Notes under the pieces: generated by a model
Seen by the model: the letters and a program-made list of their open reading frames with translations, nothing else
Databases searched by the model: none
What the model was told of the DNA's origin: nothing
In this document: positions 60,469-64,000 of the stretch, piece by piece
Layout of the letters: each line of letters begins with the position of its first letter
Numbering within the stretch: the stretch's first letter is position 1
NCBI RefSeq assembly: GCF_000719115.1
Contig: NZ_JOEA01000006.1
Location: 1 to 64,000, forward strand
Source: Lentzea albidocapillata
GTDB taxonomy: Bacteria; Actinomycetota; Actinomycetes; Mycobacteriales; Pseudonocardiaceae
Reading direction: 5' to 3'
Length of the DNA stretch: 64,000 nucleotides
Translations under genes and position numbers: made by a program

Positions 60469-61755
60469 ATGTCCGGTAAGAGACTCGCAGTCATATTCGT
60501 CGGGGCGCTGTTGCTCGCTTCATGTCGAGGCGGGGACGGGGCCGCACCTCAGGAGGGCGCGGGCGGCATCAAGGTCGACGCCGGCGTGACGTCGGAGGCG
60601 TGTCCCAACGCCGTCGACAAGTCCAAGGGCTGCATCTACCTCGGCACCATCTCGGACCTCACCGAGGGCCCGTTCAAGACCCTGGCCGTGCCGATCACGG
60701 ACTCGCAGAAGGCGTTCTGGAAGCGCGTCAACGACAAGGGCGGCATCGGCGGCTACGAGGTCGACGTCACCAAGTACGTCAAGGACAACAAGTACAACCC
60801 GCAGATCCACAACCAGGTCTACCAGGAGATCAAGGGCAACATCCTGGCGCTGACCCAGACGCTCGGCTCGCCCACCACCGTCGCGATCCTGCCGGACCTC
60901 GAGAAGACCCCGATGGTCTCCGTGCCGGCGTCCTGGACCTCGTTGTGGGGCCACCAGGAGGTCGTGCTGGAGTCCGGCGCGAACTACTGCGTCGAGTCGA
61001 TGAACGCCGTCGACTACGCCACCGAGAAGCTGGGCGTGAAGTCCGTGATGGCCGTGCACAATGCCGGTGACTACGGCGACGACGCGGCGGCCGGCACGAA
61101 GATCGCGGCCGAGAAGCGCGGGCTGACGTTCGAGAACGTGACCACCACGGCCGGCCAGGACAACCAGGGCGGTGCGATCGACGCCGTGGTGTCGAAGAAG
61201 CCGGACCTGGTGATCCTGACGACCGGACCGACCGACGCGGCCGTGATCATCGGTCAGGCCGCGGCCCGTGGCTTCAAGGGCAAGTTCATCGGCACCTCGC
61301 CGACGTGGAACCCCGGTCTCCTGAAGTCGCCGGCCGCACCCGCGATCAAGGCGCTGTACATGCAGTCGGCGCCGTGGAAGTCGTGGGGCACCGAGTCCGT
61401 CGGCCACACCGCGATGCGCGCGGCACTGCCCGGCGTGACGCCGAACGACGGCTACACCGCCGGCTGGGTGTGGGCGTACCCGCTCAAGGCGGCGCTCGAA
61501 AAGGCTGCCTCGAACAAGGATCTGACGCGCGCCGGCCTGCTCGCCGCGGTGCGCCAGCTCACGTCGGTGGACTACGAGGGCATGCTTCCTTCGGGTGCGG
61601 GCAACTTCTCCGCTTCGCCCCAGGACGCACTGTTCCGTCAGTCGACGCTCTACCGGCCCGACGACGCCGCTCCGACCGGAGTGACGCTGGTGGAGGACTT
61701 CTTCACCGGCTCGACGGCGAAGGACTTCAAGTTCGAGAAGCCCTGCTACCAATGA
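60469..61755 (+). CDS. Liv-type substrate-binding lipoprotein
   Basis: 428 residues. Signal peptide with lipobox LLLASC (Cys ~19). Periplasmic-binding fold type I: GCIYLGTISDLTEGPFKTLAVPITDSQKAFWKRVNDKGGIGGYEV, then SVMAVHNAGDYGDDAAAGTKIAAEK and KPDLVILTTGPTDAAVIIGQA. Length and composition resemble binding proteins for carboxylates rather than free leucine. GAGGAGAG lies upstream of the ATG, 13 nt after livM. Confidence 0.9.
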   Translation: MSGKRLAVIFVGALLLASCRGGDGAAPQEGAGGIKVDAGVTSEACPNAVDKSKGCIYLGTISDLTEGPFKTLAVPITDSQKAFWKRVNDKGGIGGYEVDVTKYVKDNKYNPQIHNQVYQEIKGNILALTQTLGSPTTVAILPDLEKTPMVSVPASWTSLWGHQEVVLESGANYCVESMNAVDYATEKLGVKSVMAVHNAGDYGDDAAAGTKIAAEKRGLTFENVTTTAGQDNQGGAIDAVVSKKPDLVILTTGPTDAAVIIGQAAARGFKGKFIGTSPTWNPGLLKSPAAPAIKALYMQSAPWKSWGTESVGHTAMRAALPGVTPNDGYTAGWVWAYPLKAALEKAASNKDLTRAGLLAAVRQLTSVDYEGMLPSGAGNFSASPQDALFRQSTLYRPDDAAPTGVTLVEDFFTGSTAKDFKFEKPCYQ

Positions 61756-61835
61756 ACCGAACGGGTGACACCCGACGCTGAAACCGGACATCCCTGACTA
61801 GTCTCGTTGCTGAGGCTTGGTAGGAGGTTGTGACG

Positions 61836-62144
61836 GTGTTGTCGTGCGTCGAGGTTCGCCGCTCCACCGGAGGCCTCCGGTTGTTCGTCCGTCCCCCGGC
61901 CGCGTTGCGCTGGAGCGCGCGGCTGGGGTACGAACGGGTATCGGAGTTGCTGACCGCGATTCGTCAGGCGCAGTCGTGCACCGTGCCGGACGTGGCACTG
62001 CGGTACGTGCCCGACCAGCGCACCGGTGAGGCGGTGCTGGCGTGCGAGACGGGGTCCGTTCTGCTGGACGCCGACGAGGTGTCGGCGTTGCACGACACGC
62101 TTCGCGCGCACATGCCGGACCGGATGAGGCCCCTCCCGATCTAG
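61836..62144 (+). CDS. Small basic protein of unknown function
   Basis: 102 residues from GTG 61836, 8 nt after AGGAGG; GTG 61830 is possible but too close to it. Sequence features: RLFVRPPAALRWSARLGYERVSELLTAIRQAQSC and ETGSVLLDADEVSALHDTLRAHM. A compact alpha/beta fold is likely; no family recognised. Its stop overlaps the convergent gene by 4 nt. Confidence 0.7.
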   Translation: MLSCVEVRRSTGGLRLFVRPPAALRWSARLGYERVSELLTAIRQAQSCTVPDVALRYVPDQRTGEAVLACETGSVLLDADEVSALHDTLRAHMPDRMRPLPI

Positions 62145-63097
62145 TTGATCGGCGCGGGAGAGCTCGCCTCCGGGACCAGGATCGCGGGCGTTCCCGAACC
62201 GTCCGCGGGCACCGCCCACACGTCGTTGAGTCCGTCGTCGCGCTGGATGCCGTACGCGACAGTCCTGTCGTCCACCCAGGCCGGTTGGTCGTCGATGCTG
62301 CGGGTCTCGGCGAGCTCCGTGATCGCGCGTGTCGCGAGGTCGAGCACGGACACCCGCCAGCCCTTCTGCGGGTCGCCGCCGACCGCCTTCTTGTAGGCGA
62401 TGCGGGTGCCGTCCGGTGAGAGCGACGGGCACTCGACGTCGTCCATGTCCGTGAGCGGCCGGATCCTGCGTGCCGCGAAGTCGCCTTCGAGCAGGTAGCG
62501 GTGACCGCCGGTGGACATGGTGGCGTAGAAGCGGTTGTCGTCGGCGGTGAACGTGACGCCCCAGTAGTTCGTGTCGATCGGCCGCTGTGGCATGCCCTCG
62601 ACCGCGAACTCCTCCAGCGAGGTGACCAGCGTGCCGGTCTTCGTGTCCAGGATGCCCGTGCTGGTGGAGAACCCGTTGGCGGCGTAGGAATGTCCGTCGA
62701 CGAACAGTGTCCAGGCCACCATCCGGCCGCTGGCCGACACCCTCGTGCGGTTCGGGAAACCGGTCAGCGGCACCGTCCTGAGCTCCTTCAGGTCGCGGTC
62801 GAGCACGGCCAGTTCGCTCGCCTTCAGCGCTCCTACCGGCCGCAGGCAGGAGATCGTGCCCGCCGCCGAGTAGACGCGGTCGCAGCGCTGTTCGGTGACT
62901 TCCCGCGAACCGGCCGGATCGGTCCGCGACACCGTGGAGAGCTTGCCGTTGCTCAGAACCATCAGCCGCGGCCCGGCACCGGCCGGAACGGACTGCGCGG
63001 CATCGTCCGGCGTGGCACCGGACAACGCGGTGTAGCCGGCGGCGACGCCTCCGAGCAGGACGGCGGCGGTCAGGGTGATCAGCAGGCGCTTGTTCAT
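62141..63097 (-). CDS. Membrane-anchored TolB-like beta-propeller protein
   Basis: 318 residues. N-terminal signal anchor (RLLITLTAAVLLGGVAAGYTAL). The rest has propeller-like strands: TFTADDNRFYATMSTGGHRYLLEG, CPSLSPDGTRIAYKKAVGGD, QPAWVDDRTVAYGIQRDDG and NDVWAVPADGSG, the last three typical of TolB/PD40 blades. Probably extracytoplasmic and ligand- or protein-binding. Its ATG overlaps the MFS gene stop by 4 nt, so the two form an operon. Confidence 0.82.
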   Translation of the reverse strand: MNKRLLITLTAAVLLGGVAAGYTALSGATPDDAAQSVPAGAGPRLMVLSNGKLSTVSRTDPAGSREVTEQRCDRVYSAAGTISCLRPVGALKASELAVLDRDLKELRTVPLTGFPNRTRVSASGRMVAWTLFVDGHSYAANGFSTSTGILDTKTGTLVTSLEEFAVEGMPQRPIDTNYWGVTFTADDNRFYATMSTGGHRYLLEGDFAARRIRPLTDMDDVECPSLSPDGTRIAYKKAVGGDPQKGWRVSVLDLATRAITELAETRSIDDQPAWVDDRTVAYGIQRDDGLNDVWAVPADGSGTPAILVPEASSPAPIN

Positions 63098-64000
63098 CGG
63101 CGGCGTCCCAGGAGTGCGGCGGTGGCGATCAGGGCGCAGACCACCGCGACGGCGGCGATCCTGGTGGCGGCTTCGGGGCTCCAGAACTGCCAGGCGAGGC
63201 CGAACAGCACGGACGAGCCGAGGTAGGCGAGCGCCTGTCCACTTTGGATCAGCGCGATTCCCGTGGTGCGCAGGCGTTCCGGCAGCACCGGGCCCGCCAG
63301 CGCCATCAGCACGCCGTCCGTGCACGCGTAGAAGACGCCGTAGAGCAGCACCACCAGAACGAGGAGCGGCCAGCCGCCCAACGGTCCGTGCAGCAGCAGG
63401 TAGACGACGGTCAGCGCGCCGTAGCCGGCCAGCATGACCTTGAGCCGGCCGATCCTGTCGGCGAGCGCGCCCAGCGGTGCGGCGAGCAGCAGGTAAACCA
63501 GGCTCGTGCCCACCGCGAGCAGCGGGAACCAGCCGAACGCCAGCCCTTCGCGCTTCTGCAGCAACAGGTACACGAAGCCGTCGCCGATGGTGACCAGGCC
63601 GAGCAGTGACGCGGCCAGCACGATCCGGCGGACAGCCGGGTCCTTGAGCAACGCGAGTTTGAGAGGCTCCTTGCGCGCCAGGGGTTCCGGCCGGTCCCGC
63701 ACGTAGAGCACGAGCACCAGCACACCGAACGCGGCGATGCAGGCGCTGGTGACGAACACGGCGTCGAACGACTGGGCGGAGGCCGCGAGCACGGCCATCG
63801 CGACCAGTGGCCCGGCGAACGCGCCGATGCCGTCCATCGCCCGGTGCACGCCGAACGCCCGTCCCAGGTCGCCGCTGGGCGTCGAGAGGGTGATCAGCGC
63901 GTCGCGCGGAGCGGTCCGCAGACCCTTGCCCGCGCGGTCGGCGGTGATCGCGAAGCCCAGCGCGGTCAGGGAGTTGCCGGCGGCGAGGAGTCCGAGCTTG
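63094..64000 (-). CDS. MFS transporter, 3' part (5' end outside the window)
   Basis: About 302 residues of the C-terminal three quarters are visible. The loop DRAGKGLRTAPRDALI and the following GRAFGVHRAMDGIGAFAGPLVA are characteristic of a subgroup of major facilitator exporters. At least eight membrane segments follow, with ADRIGRLKVMLAGYG as the second conserved MFS loop motif. The reading frame runs open to the window edge. Coupled to the propeller gene downstream. Substrate unknown. Confidence 0.88.
   Translation of the reverse strand, partial: KLGLLAAGNSLTALGFAITADRAGKGLRTAPRDALITLSTPSGDLGRAFGVHRAMDGIGAFAGPLVAMAVLAASAQSFDAVFVTSACIAAFGVLVLVLYVRDRPEPLARKEPLKLALLKDPAVRRIVLAASLLGLVTIGDGFVYLLLQKREGLAFGWFPLLAVGTSLVYLLLAAPLGALADRIGRLKVMLAGYGALTVVYLLLHGPLGGWPLLVLVVLLYGVFYACTDGVLMALAGPVLPERLRTTGIALIQSGQALAYLGSSVLFGLAWQFWSPEAATRIAAVAVVCALIATAALLGRRR

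Overview
The window is a chromosomal segment of a high-GC actinobacterium. Gene order and protein sequence point to the Pseudonocardiales (Lentzea/Saccharothrix/Actinosynnema-like). Coding strands are very GC-rich, GTG and TTG starts are common, 4-nt start/stop overlaps are everywhere, and several genes have a TANNNT box 6-8 nt before the start codon, as in leaderless actinobacterial mRNAs. The genus assignment is inference; the actinobacterial assignment is secure.

Region 1 (1-21903) is a conserved housekeeping block that matches from memory the Mycobacterium tuberculosis Rv1691-Rv1711 order. It runs: the 3' end of a 5S rRNA, a TPR protein with a huge RGG-like disordered N-terminus, a HAD phosphatase, a tiny ORF, tlyA, NAD kinase, recN, steA, steB/mctB, pyrG, a Nudix ADP-ribose hydrolase, xerD, parA, scpA, scpB and rluB. 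Into this backbone are inserted four paralogous small membrane proteins (7394-9462), a SUKH/SMI1-like gene (11641-12324), a DUF2752 protein, a DUF1707-TM2 protein, alanine dehydrogenase, an ArsR-type regulator and a small ribbon-helix-helix-like protein between parA and scpA. Chromosome segregation (xerD, parA, scpAB), cell separation (steAB), DNA repair and nucleotide metabolism are therefore grouped.

Region 2 (22093-38321) is accessory. It holds two tandem HTH-nSTAND-WD40-like proteins, the second with a damaged Walker A. An SsuCB/NMT1-type ABC transporter follows, with its binding lipoprotein separated from it by an IniB-like acidic repeat protein and a lower-GC PobA-like flavin monooxygenase. 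Then come a conservon-like histidine kinase/roadblock/GTPase module without its usual DUF742 member and a secreted snapalysin-like protease.

Region 3 (38365-46818) is the most unusual part. A TPR-CHAT (caspase-like) protein is divergent from a leftward run encoding a cytoplasmic subtilisin, an ECF-like sigma factor, a small unknown protein, a DUF574 methyltransferase and a PAS-GGDEF-degenerate-EAL protein. A perfect 14-bp palindrome lies in the divergent promoter. This looks like a protease-linked transcriptional signalling system.

Region 4 (46939-54897) is a mixture: an AGPS-like flavoenzyme, YggT, a TfoX-like protein, a yeast-type cytosine deaminase, a contracted SDR, a STAS protein, a shortened heme-oxygenase-like protein, a YbdK-type ligase, topoisomerase IB, a DUF4383 protein, and an SRPBCC-sigma(B/F) pair with a good SigB-type promoter.

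Region 5 (55112-61755) is a complete Liv-type ABC importer operon with an embedded acyl-CoA ligase, probably for uptake and CoA activation of a carboxylic acid. The window ends with a small unknown protein, a beta-propeller lipoprotein-like or membrane-anchored protein and the 3' part of an MFS transporter.
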